A stretch of DNA of 44,033 nucleotides, from the IMG/VR virus record IMGVR_UViG_3300025789_000068, positions 1 to 44,033 of that record; one strand, 5' to 3'. A program made the translations under genes and the position numbers. This DNA is from a virus. This document shows, piece by piece, positions 23,820 through 33,400 of this stretch. The notes below the pieces were generated by a model, which had not been told where the DNA came from, made no database searches, and saw only the letters and a program-made list of their open reading frames with translations. Within the stretch, counting starts at the first letter, position 1; every line of letters begins with the position of its first letter.

Positions 23820-24542
23820 TTATTTACCTAAATCTTTCAGTATCATATCAGTTAATTTCTTATGTGCATCACGATTTGGATGAACTGCTATAAAATTTTT
23901 ATGTGATTCTTGTGCAGTTTCCCACGCAATACATGTCTCTATTTCATTAACCATTCTTTTATCATTGAGATATTTTTCGTAATCTTCAATAATTTTTCTA
24001 GTATGAAACCAAGTATTATAGGGTTGCTTTACATCCATAATAATGTTATTCCATGATTCAATTATATTATTATAAAATGTATAATTTCTTATAATCGGAT
24101 GAACTGGACTTAACCCACCAATAATATAAAATGGAATATTAAATGTATCATATATTTTTTGAGCAGCAGAATACGTTAAATTAAACCAATCTTCTAGTAT
24201 ATTATCATACGCATTATAATCATTTTTATTGTATGTTGTTATATCATAATTCCATAGGTCTTGATCATCTGGAAATGGACTATATTGATAGATATTTCGT
24301 AATGGTTCAGTTTGTATCCAAATAATGTGGTCAAACTTTTCTTTTTTTAAAGTATCATTGATCAATCTTAGTTGTCGTAGATTATTATCACCTGTACATG
24401 ATTGATTAATTACATAATGATTTGCTTCTTTAAGATATTGTGATAGTCCATCATGAGAAATGATAGTTGTTTTTTTCTCTATACTTTCTGGTGAAAATTC
24501 ACCACAACCCCAACTATCACCTGCTATTAGAAATTTTACCAT
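23820..24542 (-). CDS. SGNH/GDSL-type hydrolase-like protein
   Basis: The 240-residue protein has AGDSWGCGE at residues 7-15 with the nucleophile Ser at S10 (block I), G51-D-N-N54 (block III type), a strand DHIIWIQTEPL and a C-terminal HPNRDAH with H221 as the candidate catalytic His. These fit an SGNH esterase, which removes acyl groups from sugars or lipids. The usual Asp three residues before the catalytic His is not evident (Ile there), so activity is uncertain. It sits among capsid-related genes. Confidence 0.75.
   Translation of the reverse strand: MVKFLIAGDSWGCGEFSPESIEKKTTIISHDGLSQYLKEANHYVINQSCTGDNNLRQLRLINDTLKKEKFDHIIWIQTEPLRNIYQYSPFPDDQDLWNYDITTYNKNDYNAYDNILEDWFNLTYSAAQKIYDTFNIPFYIIGGLSPVHPIIRNYTFYNNIIESWNNIIMDVKQPYNTWFHTRKIIEDYEKYLNDKRMVNEIETCIAWETAQESHKNFIAVHPNRDAHKKLTDMILKDLGK
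23821..23828 (-). promoter_or_regulatory. TAAATA element next to start codon
   Basis: GGTAAATA on the minus strand ends 5 bases before ATG 23815 and includes the stop of the SGNH-like gene. It may be a late promoter with almost no leader, or only an A/T-rich stop region. Confidence 0.35.
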
Positions 24543-24738
24543 TTGGGTCCATTATTGGTGGTACACCTAACTTATTAGTTTTATTGCCAAACTTTGCGGC
24601 TTGTTTTTGCGTTTCACCTGGATGAATATCAACCGTTAGCGCATTGGCATAACGAGGGTCACGTGCTGCCTTTTTATTAGGAGGAACAACACCTACACCA
24701 GCGGCTTCATCAAGGTCAAATAATTCGGTTAATAACAT
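24517..24738 (-). CDS. Small conserved phage protein with Alt-like targeting peptide
   Basis: The 73-residue protein begins MLLTELFDLDEA followed by AGVGVVPPNKKAARDPRY. LDE before Ala-Ala fits a prohead-protease site, and the N-terminus resembles the start of T4 Alt (from memory, MELITELFDED). The body has DPRYANALTVDIHPGETQ and AAKFGNKTNKLG, a basic segment I recall from marine T4-like phages. It overlaps the SGNH-like gene by 26 bases. Confidence 0.78.
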   Translation of the reverse strand: MLLTELFDLDEAAGVGVVPPNKKAARDPRYANALTVDIHPGETQKQAAKFGNKTNKLGVPPIMDPNGKISNSR

Positions 24739-24743
24739 TCAAA

Positions 24744-25595
24744 TCACCACTTACGGCAGGACCAATAACGAGCCTTTGTGCGGGGACCTGGATTCTCACA
24801 ATGGTGTCTAGCACGGAAACTTTTACGACGTTTTGGATTTGACTTTTTAATCCTCATATTTGGGTCTCCGAAGTTTACCTTTTTTACATTGCCTGTTTTA
24901 GGGTCTTTAACGAAGACAGCAAATTTTTTAACATCCCCTCTATGGGGTTTATTCAATTGAACCTTACGACCATGATATTCTGCTTCTGCTACGATTGACT
25001 CATACAAGTCATCCATAAAGAAGCGAACTTCCTTGCCATTTTTATTAAGAACGATATCATCATCGTCTTCGGCAATATCCCAACCCATATTGCTTAACAT
25101 CTTTACGGCTTGTGCATGTTTGCCTTCATCGCCATGCCACCACATCTTTGCTAAACGCTTTAATGTTTGTGGATTATCTTGTAGTGAAACTACTTCACCT
25201 TCGTCAATACTTTCACCATAATCTTTGCGATCACCATTTTCATGATAACCTTTGGTGTATGCTTCAATTTCATGAGGATCAGTTAACTTTTGTTGTTCAT
25301 GACCGCCGTGTTCAGTTGGGATTAACTTATGTGGTTTATGTGAACGACCATAATAAGAATCAGCACGACCACGATCATATGGAGTACCATGCTTGTGCTC
25401 AACATCATCAAGGCTTTCTAGTACCTTAAACAATTTTTCATCGCCAAGCAGAGTGATACTATCATCACTCATTTCCATAATCTCGGTATCTACTTCTAGT
25501 ACATTACCAAATTCAAGATAAACACCATCGCCAATCATTGGGCGATCTTCTGCAATGGCAGTAAGTTTTTCAATTATGGAACGCATATCACTCAT
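24744..25595 (-). CDS. Multi-domain late protein with basic Cys C-terminus
   Basis: The 283-residue protein starts MSDMRSIIEKLTAIAED; ATG 25595 is chosen because AGGA lies 8 bases before it. It has three parts: an N-terminal domain (about 18-70), a middle YDRGRADSYYGRSHKPHK and YTKGYHENGDRKDYG region, and a strongly basic C-terminal domain with PKRRKSFRARHHC and KARYWSCRKW. Candidate protease sites are AIAE-D near residue 16, SIDE-G in the middle, and IVAE-A just before the C-terminal domain. The order suggests release of a small DNA-binding-like basic domain in the head. Confidence 0.75.
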   Translation of the reverse strand: MSDMRSIIEKLTAIAEDRPMIGDGVYLEFGNVLEVDTEIMEMSDDSITLLGDEKLFKVLESLDDVEHKHGTPYDRGRADSYYGRSHKPHKLIPTEHGGHEQQKLTDPHEIEAYTKGYHENGDRKDYGESIDEGEVVSLQDNPQTLKRLAKMWWHGDEGKHAQAVKMLSNMGWDIAEDDDDIVLNKNGKEVRFFMDDLYESIVAEAEYHGRKVQLNKPHRGDVKKFAVFVKDPKTGNVKKVNFGDPNMRIKKSNPKRRKSFRARHHCENPGPRTKARYWSCRKW

Positions 25596-25612
25596 GTTAT
25601 AAATCCTATTAT

Positions 25613-25620
25613 TATTTAGA
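25613..25620 (-). promoter_or_regulatory. Late-promoter-like element TCTAAATA
   Basis: The element overlaps the stop codon of the radical SAM gene and lies 17 bases before ATG 25595, giving room for a short leader with AGGA. Confidence 0.5.
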
Positions 25621-26875
25621 CGATTAAGTATGGAAATAGTGAACGCCAATCTGTATTACGGCGATGATCTAACTCATCCAAGTACTTGTGCAAGTATGTT
25701 ATTTTCTTATCATCTTGCTTACAATTTGCTTGTAACATTCGTTGATGTCCTATCATTCTGGTAATTGCTTCTTGGCGTTGTTCTTGATTAGTTTGCATTG
25801 CAGAAAGTATGTTAGTAAAGTCATTTTCCCACATACTATAATCATATATTTGTGGATGTTGATACGGCATACCATCTACGAATTGAAAATAATGACCAAT
25901 ATGTCTATGCACACTATATTTGTTTATTTTTTGTATTAGTTCTGGCATAGTTTTGATAGTCATGGCAGTCATAGTTTGGTTTACATTCAACCATAGCCAA
26001 GATTCATCTTGCAGTGCTGCATATTCAAAGTATTCTTCAAGTTTTTCTAAATTTAAACCACTCCGAACATATTCTTGCTGTGGTCCCCAGCAATCTATGC
26101 TGCATGTTAAATCAAATCGCCCAATATTCTTTGCTGTGGCATAATCTTTAATGCGATTCATATATGAATAAAAATGTTTTTCAGGAGCATTAAAGTTACT
26201 GAATATATTAAGTTGTAGCGTTGGATTTGGTTTACGTTCAATTATATCAAACACACTTTCTATAAGACGATGTTGAATGAAAGTTTCACCACCCAATAAA
26301 TGTAGTCGTCCTAAATTTTGAATATTATCTTCTAACCATGCAAGAAAATCTGTAAAGTATTTTTCAGTAAGAGAATTTGTATTTTGTTTAAAATATTGAC
26401 CACCAATGTTTACTTGTACTGGTCCATGCTGTTTGTTCTCTGCTTCAATTTTACTGCTTAAATTTTCATTACAGTAGATACATGCTAAGTTGCAAGTATT
26501 TTGAGCAAATATCTCTACAATCTTTGGTGTAACATGGGTAGCAAGTGGATTATCTTTTAACTCTGGCGGATTATAACCACCAAGTTCATTGTTATGTTGG
26601 CGATCACTCCACCCACCAGCATCTTCTATATTCTTGCAATACTCACAGCCACGACCTGTTGCTGGCCACTCACCACGCAACATTGCCTCACGGTCTTCTA
26701 TTTTTTGTGGTAAATTATGAAAGTTAGCAAAGTTATTAGGGTCTATGGGATGTGCCTTTACCCGATGGCAACTACTACTCTTGCCTTCATTTAACCAGAT
26801 GGTGCTCCATGTCCATTTACTTTGACATGCAGTTGCTGTCTTGATAGGAAACTTATCATTATAATTATTGGTCAT
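25616..26875 (-). CDS. Radical SAM enzyme, twitch-domain type
   Basis: The 419-residue protein has the radical SAM cluster motif CNLACIYC (C128, C132, C135), followed by a conserved HLLGGETFIQ (GGE-like motif for SAM binding) and IFSNFN and SIDCWG strands. N-terminal C36 in SSCHR and C77/C80 in GRGCEYCKN resemble an extra cluster, as in twitch-domain radical SAM proteins of aquatic phages. The substrate is unknown. It lies within the capsid-related block, so it could modify a peptide or a packaged protein, which is inference. Confidence 0.87.
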   Translation of the reverse strand: MTNNYNDKFPIKTATACQSKWTWSTIWLNEGKSSSCHRVKAHPIDPNNFANFHNLPQKIEDREAMLRGEWPATGRGCEYCKNIEDAGGWSDRQHNNELGGYNPPELKDNPLATHVTPKIVEIFAQNTCNLACIYCNENLSSKIEAENKQHGPVQVNIGGQYFKQNTNSLTEKYFTDFLAWLEDNIQNLGRLHLLGGETFIQHRLIESVFDIIERKPNPTLQLNIFSNFNAPEKHFYSYMNRIKDYATAKNIGRFDLTCSIDCWGPQQEYVRSGLNLEKLEEYFEYAALQDESWLWLNVNQTMTAMTIKTMPELIQKINKYSVHRHIGHYFQFVDGMPYQHPQIYDYSMWENDFTNILSAMQTNQEQRQEAITRMIGHQRMLQANCKQDDKKITYLHKYLDELDHRRNTDWRSLFPYLIV

Positions 26876-26882
26876 ATAGTAG

Positions 26883-27368
26883 TTATGACTTTGCTTTGGT
26901 GCTCACACGAATTGGTGCCTTGCCACTGCCGCCAGTATCTTTACCGCCACGACCTGCTGCGTTCTGTGCTTTGCGCTTACGAGTTACTGCACTTTTCTTT
27001 GCAGATGCACTCATACGACGTGCTTTTGCTGCTGGTACGCACTTGGCATAACCACTTTTACTGCCACTTGTGCCGCATGGTGGATGCTTGCCACCAACTT
27101 TCTTACCAATATTAACCCACTTATCTTTAAACCATTTGTGAAGATTGCCACTTGCTTCTGGTAGCACTAAATTACCACAGTGCATGCAATAATCAACTTG
27201 TTCAAGCAGCACGCTTTCTGTAATAGGGTCACAGCGTAGTTCTGTGCTTTCACTACGTTTCTTTTTATTCTTGACGCAGTTTGGATACTTCTTTCCAAAC
27301 ATTGTTTTCATGCCTTCTTTGTGATAGCCTGCCCAACATGCTTCGCCAAGAACATCTTCCATCTTCAT
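26883..27368 (-). CDS. Basic Cys-containing protein (DUF5872-like) with targeting peptide
   Basis: The 161-residue protein starts MKMEDVLGEACWAGYHKEGM. LGE before Ala is a candidate prohead-protease site. A first small domain has CWAGYHKEGMKTMFGKKYPNC, then VLLEQVDYCMHCGN (LLE before Gln is another candidate), then the DUF5872-type segment HKWFKDKWVNIG, CGTSGSKSGYAKCVPAAKA and a basic RKRKAQNAAG tail. This family occurs in T4-like phages and is rich in Lys and Arg. DNA condensation inside the head is a reasonable but untested role. It overlaps the upstream gene by 4 bases. Confidence 0.82.
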   Translation of the reverse strand: MKMEDVLGEACWAGYHKEGMKTMFGKKYPNCVKNKKKRSESTELRCDPITESVLLEQVDYCMHCGNLVLPEASGNLHKWFKDKWVNIGKKVGGKHPPCGTSGSKSGYAKCVPAAKARRMSASAKKSAVTRKRKAQNAAGRGGKDTGGSGKAPIRVSTKAKS

Positions 27369-28243
27369 TTGGATTTATTTCCCCAGTTCTTGGAACCAGC
27401 CTTGCGACATTTAACTAACGCACCACTTGCATAAGCACTTGGCCATACTTTATAACGGCTCTTTACTTTATAATAGCAAGCATCTTTCTTTTCATCTACT
27501 CGTGATTCTGGTAGCATACGTCCGCCACAGTGTGGGCAACTTTCTTCTACATGATCATGAGCAGCACTGCCAACGATTTCATTATAGTTGTCCATGCAAA
27601 GATAATCATGATTCTTGCTTAGGGCAATCATCTTTTCTGCAACATCATGCAAGTCTAAATCAGTCTTGGCATCTTCACGAGCATATTCCATCATACGAAG
27701 TAGTAGTGGAATATCCATACTGACTGTATCAGTCTTGTCGGCTTCCATTACACTTTCATTGTGCTTTGGCTTCTTGCCACGCTTCTTCATATTGATTGCA
27801 ATGGCTGCTTGTTGTGCAGGACTGCTTGCTTCTTTTACAATGTATTTTGGTATATCTTGTAGTCTTTTTAATTCTGCAATTAATTTAGATATTTCTGCTC
27901 TTATTTTTTTAAATTCTTGATTTGAGTGAACTTTGTTGCTTGTTGCATAGATATCATTGATATTTTTTCTATTATCTGGATCACCAATTGGACGAGATAA
28001 CTCTTTTGAACGTGCTTCTAAATTTCTGTAGCGACTGTTAATATCATGTTGATACTTTAATAATTCAAAATTTGGAATTACTTCTGGACGAGGATCACTA
28101 TCTTTAACTATTATAAATCCTCTGTGTGATCCTAATTGAACTACTTTTGTTCCAGGCATTTTTTGTGATCGATCATACACTAGTTTTATATTTGTAGTTG
28201 GTGGATAATTATTTGCTTCAAGAACAATCTCAGTTGATTTCAT
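27365..28243 (-). CDS. Multi-domain late protein with KVWPSAYASG C-terminal domain
   Basis: The 292-residue protein begins MKSTEIVLEA, a targeting-like peptide with VLE before Ala. Further candidate sites are IVKE-A near residue 138, VME-A near 164 and RVDE-K near 250. A Cys pair CPHCGG and a final basic domain with KVKSRYKVWPSAYASGALVKCRKAG follow; this last motif is common in T4-like phage proteins. The domains look like separate units that could be cut apart. The ATG follows the previous stop by one base. Confidence 0.8.
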   Translation of the reverse strand: MKSTEIVLEANNYPPTTNIKLVYDRSQKMPGTKVVQLGSHRGFIIVKDSDPRPEVIPNFELLKYQHDINSRYRNLEARSKELSRPIGDPDNRKNINDIYATSNKVHSNQEFKKIRAEISKLIAELKRLQDIPKYIVKEASSPAQQAAIAINMKKRGKKPKHNESVMEADKTDTVSMDIPLLLRMMEYAREDAKTDLDLHDVAEKMIALSKNHDYLCMDNYNEIVGSAAHDHVEESCPHCGGRMLPESRVDEKKDACYYKVKSRYKVWPSAYASGALVKCRKAGSKNWGNKSK

Positions 28244-28244
28244 A

Positions 28245-29177
28245 TTAGTTGCCGCCTACCATCTTTTTACCTGGTGTGCCTTTGTCAGTGCCTTTCCAGT
28301 AGCCAGTAAATTTTGGACCAGTTTCACCTTTAGCTTCCGTTTTACGCTTTTTCTTTTTCTGGTTATAGGTTCCGCCAAATAGTGAACCAACATTATTACT
28401 ACCCGCACCACCGTTCATAGCACCCACTGCCATGCCACCAGCAGAACTTGCGCCAGCACTTGCACTTTCACCAATTACATGAAAGCCTGCTTGTTGTTTA
28501 CTTTTAACTTGTGATGCTGGTACCATAATAGCCTGACCTTGTACATTGCCATTGGTATCAATCTTGCCCATCTTCACCATGCCAGGAGTTTTAGTAGCGC
28601 CTGGTGGTGTATTTGGTTTACCACCTGGTGTGCCATTGTTGGCAGTAGGCTGTGGTGTTCCCATTTGCTGACCTTGTGGTGGTTGCAATTGACCTGGTAC
28701 TTGTGGGTCTTCCATCATTTCTTCTTCTGGATAGCGCATTTCATAATCCATATAATCAAATACGCTTTCAATATAATCTGCGGCACGAGTTAGTTTGCGC
28801 TGCACCCACCCATCTAGTCCACGCTCTTCGCCTACATTCTTTAGCATCTCATGCAACATGATTGCTAACTTTGCTGTGCGATAAAGATCAGCACGAGCCA
28901 TATGAACTTCATTATCACGAGGTTCTTCGCTATAGCGTGAACCCATTGCATAAGATTGTTGTGGCGATTGGCTAACAATCTCACAATCACATTCCGCAAG
29001 ACTTGTAATAGTTTCTGGTAATTTTATTAGATAACGACCAGTAGGTAATTTCCATACAGAAGTTCCACTAAAACGTTGTAATAATTTTTCTGCATCATCG
29101 TAATTTACAATGACAGGTTTGCCATCTTTGTATAATATTTTTCCATATATTGAACTATTGTGAACTTCATAACCCAT
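28245..29177 (-). CDS. Late protein with Gly/Ala linker and basic KFTGYWKG tail
   Basis: The 310-residue protein has an N-terminal beta-rich part, a helical domain with VHMARADLYRTAKLAIMLHE and LDGWVQRKLTRAADYIESV (about 95-140), a long Pro/Gly/Gln low-complexity linker, then IGE before Ser (candidate site), a Gly/Ala-rich region, a KKKKRK cluster and PKFTGYWKGTDKGTPGKKM. The last motif recurs in phage proteins of the DUF5872-like group. A basic DNA-binding end and a structural helix domain suggest a head protein. Confidence 0.78.
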   Translation of the reverse strand: MGYEVHNSSIYGKILYKDGKPVIVNYDDAEKLLQRFSGTSVWKLPTGRYLIKLPETITSLAECDCEIVSQSPQQSYAMGSRYSEEPRDNEVHMARADLYRTAKLAIMLHEMLKNVGEERGLDGWVQRKLTRAADYIESVFDYMDYEMRYPEEEMMEDPQVPGQLQPPQGQQMGTPQPTANNGTPGGKPNTPPGATKTPGMVKMGKIDTNGNVQGQAIMVPASQVKSKQQAGFHVIGESASAGASSAGGMAVGAMNGGAGSNNVGSLFGGTYNQKKKKRKTEAKGETGPKFTGYWKGTDKGTPGKKMVGGN

Positions 29178-29195
29178 GGTGGATATACCTCTAAG

Positions 29196-29537
29196 TTATT
29201 TATTTCTTTTCTCAATGGTCAACCTGATTAAAATATTTCCAGTACGAATATTTGTTCTACCTTTAATTAAAATATTATAAGTTTTGTCGTTAATAATAAT
29301 TTTTTTAAGTATTAGCTTTTTATCACCTAATTCTTCAACAAATATATTATGTGTATCTTTATTAAGTTTTACGATAAATGTATCGCACAATGCTTCATTC
29401 GTGTTTAACATGGGTAAACTGCGTTCGCTTATTAATTGATTGTCAACAAATATTCTATATACGATTTCACCATCGTTATAATCATACGATTCGGGAACCA
29501 ATACAAGTGAAATCTTATAATCTTTTTCTTCTAACAA
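29196..29537 (-). CDS. Beta-rich hypothetical protein, TTG start
   Basis: The 113-residue protein has alternating strands (YKISLVLV, IVYRIFVDNQLI, KLILKKIIIND) like a beta sandwich, comparable to the protein at 42135-42620. The start is TTG 29537, which overlaps the upstream stop TAG by 7 bases; no in-frame ATG is near, so coupling is likely. No function is known. Confidence 0.6.
   Translation of the reverse strand: MLEEKDYKISLVLVPESYDYNDGEIVYRIFVDNQLISERSLPMLNTNEALCDTFIVKLNKDTHNIFVEELGDKKLILKKIIINDKTYNILIKGRTNIRTGNILIRLTIEKRNK
29197..29204 (-). promoter_or_regulatory. Late-promoter-like element AATAAATA
   Basis: AATAAATA overlaps the stop of the 113-aa gene and lies about 20 bases before ATG 29177, with GAGG in between. 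Confidence 0.45.
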
Positions 29538-29797
29538 TTAAACACCGCAACTAAATCCTTATATAATTTATTGCTGCGTGCTCGCTGCTGTAGGTTTTCA
29601 CTGTTTTTTATTTTGTTGATTTTTGCACTCAAGCGGCGTAAATCGCTGCGAGTAAGTTTTCTGCGCATTTTCTTGCGTAGAAATGACAAAGCCTGTCGTT
29701 TTAAATTGACAGGCTGTTGGTATATTGTGGCTTGTTGGAATTCTTCCCAAAGTTCGGTAACTTCATCCCAAGTGTCAAGGGTTTGTGTGTCATACAT
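29531..29797 (-). CDS. Small basic helical protein
   Basis: The 88-residue protein has an acidic N-terminus (TWDEVTELWEEF) and a Lys/Arg-rich helical second half with LRKKMRRKLTRSDLRRLSAK. GAGGGA lies a few bases before ATG 29797. No family is recognised; nucleic-acid binding is plausible. Confidence 0.7.
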   Translation of the reverse strand: MYDTQTLDTWDEVTELWEEFQQATIYQQPVNLKRQALSFLRKKMRRKLTRSDLRRLSAKINKIKNSENLQQRARSNKLYKDLVAVFNC

Positions 29798-29807
29798 AGT
29801 AGTTCCC

Positions 29808-30338
29808 TCATGCTAATTCTCCCTGTTTAGCAAAACGCTTAAGTGTTTGCGCAACACGGGCGAAATTCTTGTCTTCATATTTGATACCAATGCCACCAGC
29901 CATCTGCCATTGTGCTATGTTTTTACCATAGTCATCAACAAGAATGTTGGATACGCCACGCTCATTAGTAGCAAACTGTGCTTTATTATGTGTTAATTCA
30001 ATTCCGCTTGGTAGCATATCACTAAGGTGCATGTTGATCCAAGCACGCTTTCCACTTTCGCTGCGACTGTCGCCAGCCAATGGAGTAGAACAAATATAGT
30101 ATTCACCAAATGTTTCTTTGACTGTGCGAACAAGTTCCCTTGCATGAGGAAGTAAGGGAAGGTCTACCCAAAATGTAGGATGGTCTCGCACAAGTTGTAG
30201 TTTGGCTTCTGGGTTATCAATATCTTTATAGTGGTCCTTGCCATCAAGCCTAGCCCACTCACCAAAGAAGTCAGCCAATACGCCATCCATGTCTAGATAA
30301 ACTTTGAACTCTGTTTTGACGACTTCATCTATACGCAT
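29808..30338 (-). CDS. HAD-like 5'-nucleotidase/phosphatase
   Basis: The 176-residue protein shows the HAD motif I D16-M-D18-G-V-L-A-D-F, a Thr/Ser motif II (YYICSTPLAGD) and a late VDDYGKN acid motif, the layout of phage 5'(3')-deoxyribonucleotidases. The start MRIDEVVKTE has IDE before Val, a possible processing site. The frame opens at 30365 with an ATG, but 30338 keeps the phage-like N-terminus and follows AGGATAAATA. Two upstream elements, a TTGACT/TATGAT promoter and GATAAATA, could drive it early and late. Confidence 0.8.
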   Translation of the reverse strand: MRIDEVVKTEFKVYLDMDGVLADFFGEWARLDGKDHYKDIDNPEAKLQLVRDHPTFWVDLPLLPHARELVRTVKETFGEYYICSTPLAGDSRSESGKRAWINMHLSDMLPSGIELTHNKAQFATNERGVSNILVDDYGKNIAQWQMAGGIGIKYEDKNFARVAQTLKRFAKQGELA

Positions 30339-30343
30339 ACGAT

Positions 30344-30351
30344 TATTTATC
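30344..30351 (-). promoter_or_regulatory. Late-promoter-like element GATAAATA
   Basis: GATAAATA ends 5 bases before ATG 30338, beside AGGA. Its closeness to the start leaves the leader question open. Confidence 0.4.
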
Positions 30352-30370
30352 CTGATTTTGACCATGCTAC

Positions 30371-30398
30371 ATCATAGCATATTCTGTGGATAAGTCAA
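30371..30398 (-). promoter_or_regulatory. Sigma70-like promoter for the HAD gene
   Basis: TTGACT (30398-30393) and TATGAT (30376-30371) are 16 bp apart. The gap between the giant gene and the HAD gene holds little else. It is the only promoter of this type in the capsid-related block. Confidence 0.65.
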
Positions 30399-30405
30399 GT
30401 CTTAA

Positions 30406-33400
30406 TTACGATAGTTGTCTTACGGTCCAACCAGTTCCCAACGAACTACTATAATTAATTGTGAAATAACTCAATGCATTTTGATAGTTATTGAAATGCG
30501 AGTCATCGGTTAACTGCTCGCCATCGCCGCTAAACAGTGCATACGTGCCACTGCCGCCAGGATTTCTAATAGCAGGTGTGTTATTAGTTACAGTAATGTT
30601 AGGATCATCTGCCCAACTTGGGGTTCCAGAAGCAGGTTGATTTACAATAGCCTCGCCTGGTCCCATATAGAACAATTCTTGTTCATCAGTATTTGGCGCA
30701 ATTGTATATAACGCAATACCACGCAAGCCACCAATAGTTCCGCCCCAACGCATTACAGTGCTATATGCTCGTTGGAAATTATTGGCAAATTCTATTGCCT
30801 GTTGCGGAGTAGGCGCACCAAATCTATGAACTTCACCGCCTGTATCGGTATATTTTATAACATATCGTCCTGAACGTTGATTGCCACTTGCGGTGTCTTG
30901 TGCAGTCTGTGTGGCGGTTGGTGGCAGTGATGGAGCACGGTCTTCACCACGAGTTGTAATACGCATAACTTCATCACGCATATAACTCAATGAGTATTCA
31001 TCCAACACTCGCACAGCAAAACGGTCTTGGGGCAAGCCACTTACACCCCAGTATTTTTCTGCTACTGGAATAGCCATCTTTGTTATTTCACTGCTGTATG
31101 TAGTATACAAATCAACGCCAGGTATATAGACCAGTGTTACACTATCTGTTTCATTTTGGTGTGTAGAATAATATTGAACACGAACCATACTATAACCAGG
31201 ATAGCGTAGGTTTATATCACTCAGCGGCATTTGACGAGCGTTAGCAAACTTTACTGCTGCCTCAATCATATCATATGGCGCAGTGCCGTTGATTTTTACT
31301 ACTTGCTCGCCGTCTTCATTTTCCAAGAAACCATCAACTGGACCAGACCCAAGTGGTGCAACAGGCTTACGACGCTCTTGAGCAGTGCGTAATTCTTTTA
31401 CAAGTTGTTCTTTGTCAATAGCGCCAGCAGTATATTTGGCAAATAATTGCATAGTATTATCTTTTTCACTAATGCCACCGCTTACAAACTTATACAGTTT
31501 CTTTTGATATTCTTGACGAGCATCATCTGGATCAGCGGCTGCTCCCATAACACGAACATAGCGCAACATAGTCTTGCGGATTTCTTCATATTGCTCAAAG
31601 TAATTACCGCCAGCACTACGGAACTCAATATAGTTTGGCTTGATGTTTACACTTACATAACGGTCGCCACGAGGAACTAACAGTTTATTGATTTCTTTTT
31701 TGGCAATATCTTCCAATCCACCACGCATCTTATCAAGGATATCAGGAATATTCTTTCTGCCACTTCTGCCACGCACTTCACGCTTGGCTTGGTCAAAACT
31801 ACTCTTTGTCCATCGTGAACCAGCACGACCAAATGCTTTTAACACATACTCATCACCAAGCAACATAATCACTTTAAGATGGTCAATGTTTTCCATTGTT
31901 TGATTAGGGATACTAACACCAATATGGAAACCAGTTGTGCGATTAGTATAATAATCATTGCTCTTTGCCCAACTGAATACATTCTCTAACGCAGCCAAAC
32001 CATCTTCTAGGTTCATTGGAGGTGATACAAGTTCAATACCGCCATCGCCATCATCATTTGGACTATCTAGAGAACTATCTGGTTCAAATATCCAAGTGCT
32101 TTCATCACGGGTAGCACCGTGATACCCGCCACTTGCTCGTGCTTTATAACCAGTTGTGCGTCTAAAATCATCAACAACATCGCCAATGTCTGTTGTTGGT
32201 TCTTCTCTACTGCTGCTAAATGTATAATATGGCCATGACAGCGATTCACGGGTATTGCGATTTACCCAACGCATAAAGTCATACATATCATCAATGCTAT
32301 TGCGACTTATGAATCTACCCCAAGTATATTCTTCGTTTTCTTCCATCCAAGCGGTGCGAACATTATCTTTGGCATCATCAAGTTCTCGCTCACTTGCCTC
32401 GTCCGCAGGAGTATCGCCTAATTCTTCTTGAACTGCGTCTTTGTAATCATCAGTGCCTTCAAATTCATTATCATAGGTTTCATATTGGTATTCACTAAAT
32501 GCTTCATAGAACGATTCTAATGCACTTTCAACATCACTGCGGGTATTGATATCACTACCACCAGTAAAGAAGTTCATAACATCACGCTGACGATCACGAT
32601 AGGATGCGCTGCTTGGAAACTCTTCGTTGGCATCCATATCCTCTTCTTCTTCCTCTTCGCCTTCTTCACCGCCAAGACCAGGAATATACATTTCAGTTTC
32701 AAAACCAACCTTCATACTCTGGGCGAATGGAGTATCGGCAAACTTTTCAAGAGATGTAGGACTCATATTGATTTCGTTTAGGATACTTTCTTCAATACTT
32801 TCGTCTCTATTTGGAACTTCTGCCAATTGCCAAGGTGCTGCCAAATTATGTTCCTCGGCATAACTTACAGCATAACGACGAGCACCAGTTACACTTGCAG
32901 CGTTAAAGGTATGAACAACACGACTTTCACTGTCCAAAATATTATATGTTGTGCCATTTGTAGCAGTAATGTTAGAAGATGTGGCGGTTGCATTTGCTGG
33001 AATAGCATTGCCCGCAATATCATAACCACGATCTATTTCTAACTGTGAATATTGGCGAGGTGGTTGCGCTGCTGTTGGCTGTGAGGTTGGTATACCACGA
33101 ATTAGTTGACCATTTAAGTCCCAGGTACTGTTATTTCCCGGCGATCTAATAGCAATATTAGCCACATCAATATGGTTCTGTTCTGCCCATCTTCTTGCGT
33201 TTTGTGATGCGCCATAAAAACCTGCTGCCTGAAATGATACTATTTCTCGACCATTACTTCTACTTACGATACTATAAAGGGAATCACTTGATGCTGTTGC
33301 TGCTTGTGGCAATTGTAGTGCCTGTGTACCAGCACCAGGTATTGGTGTATTTGTGTCATCACTTGCAAGGGTTAGAAACCAATCGCTATCACGATAACCG

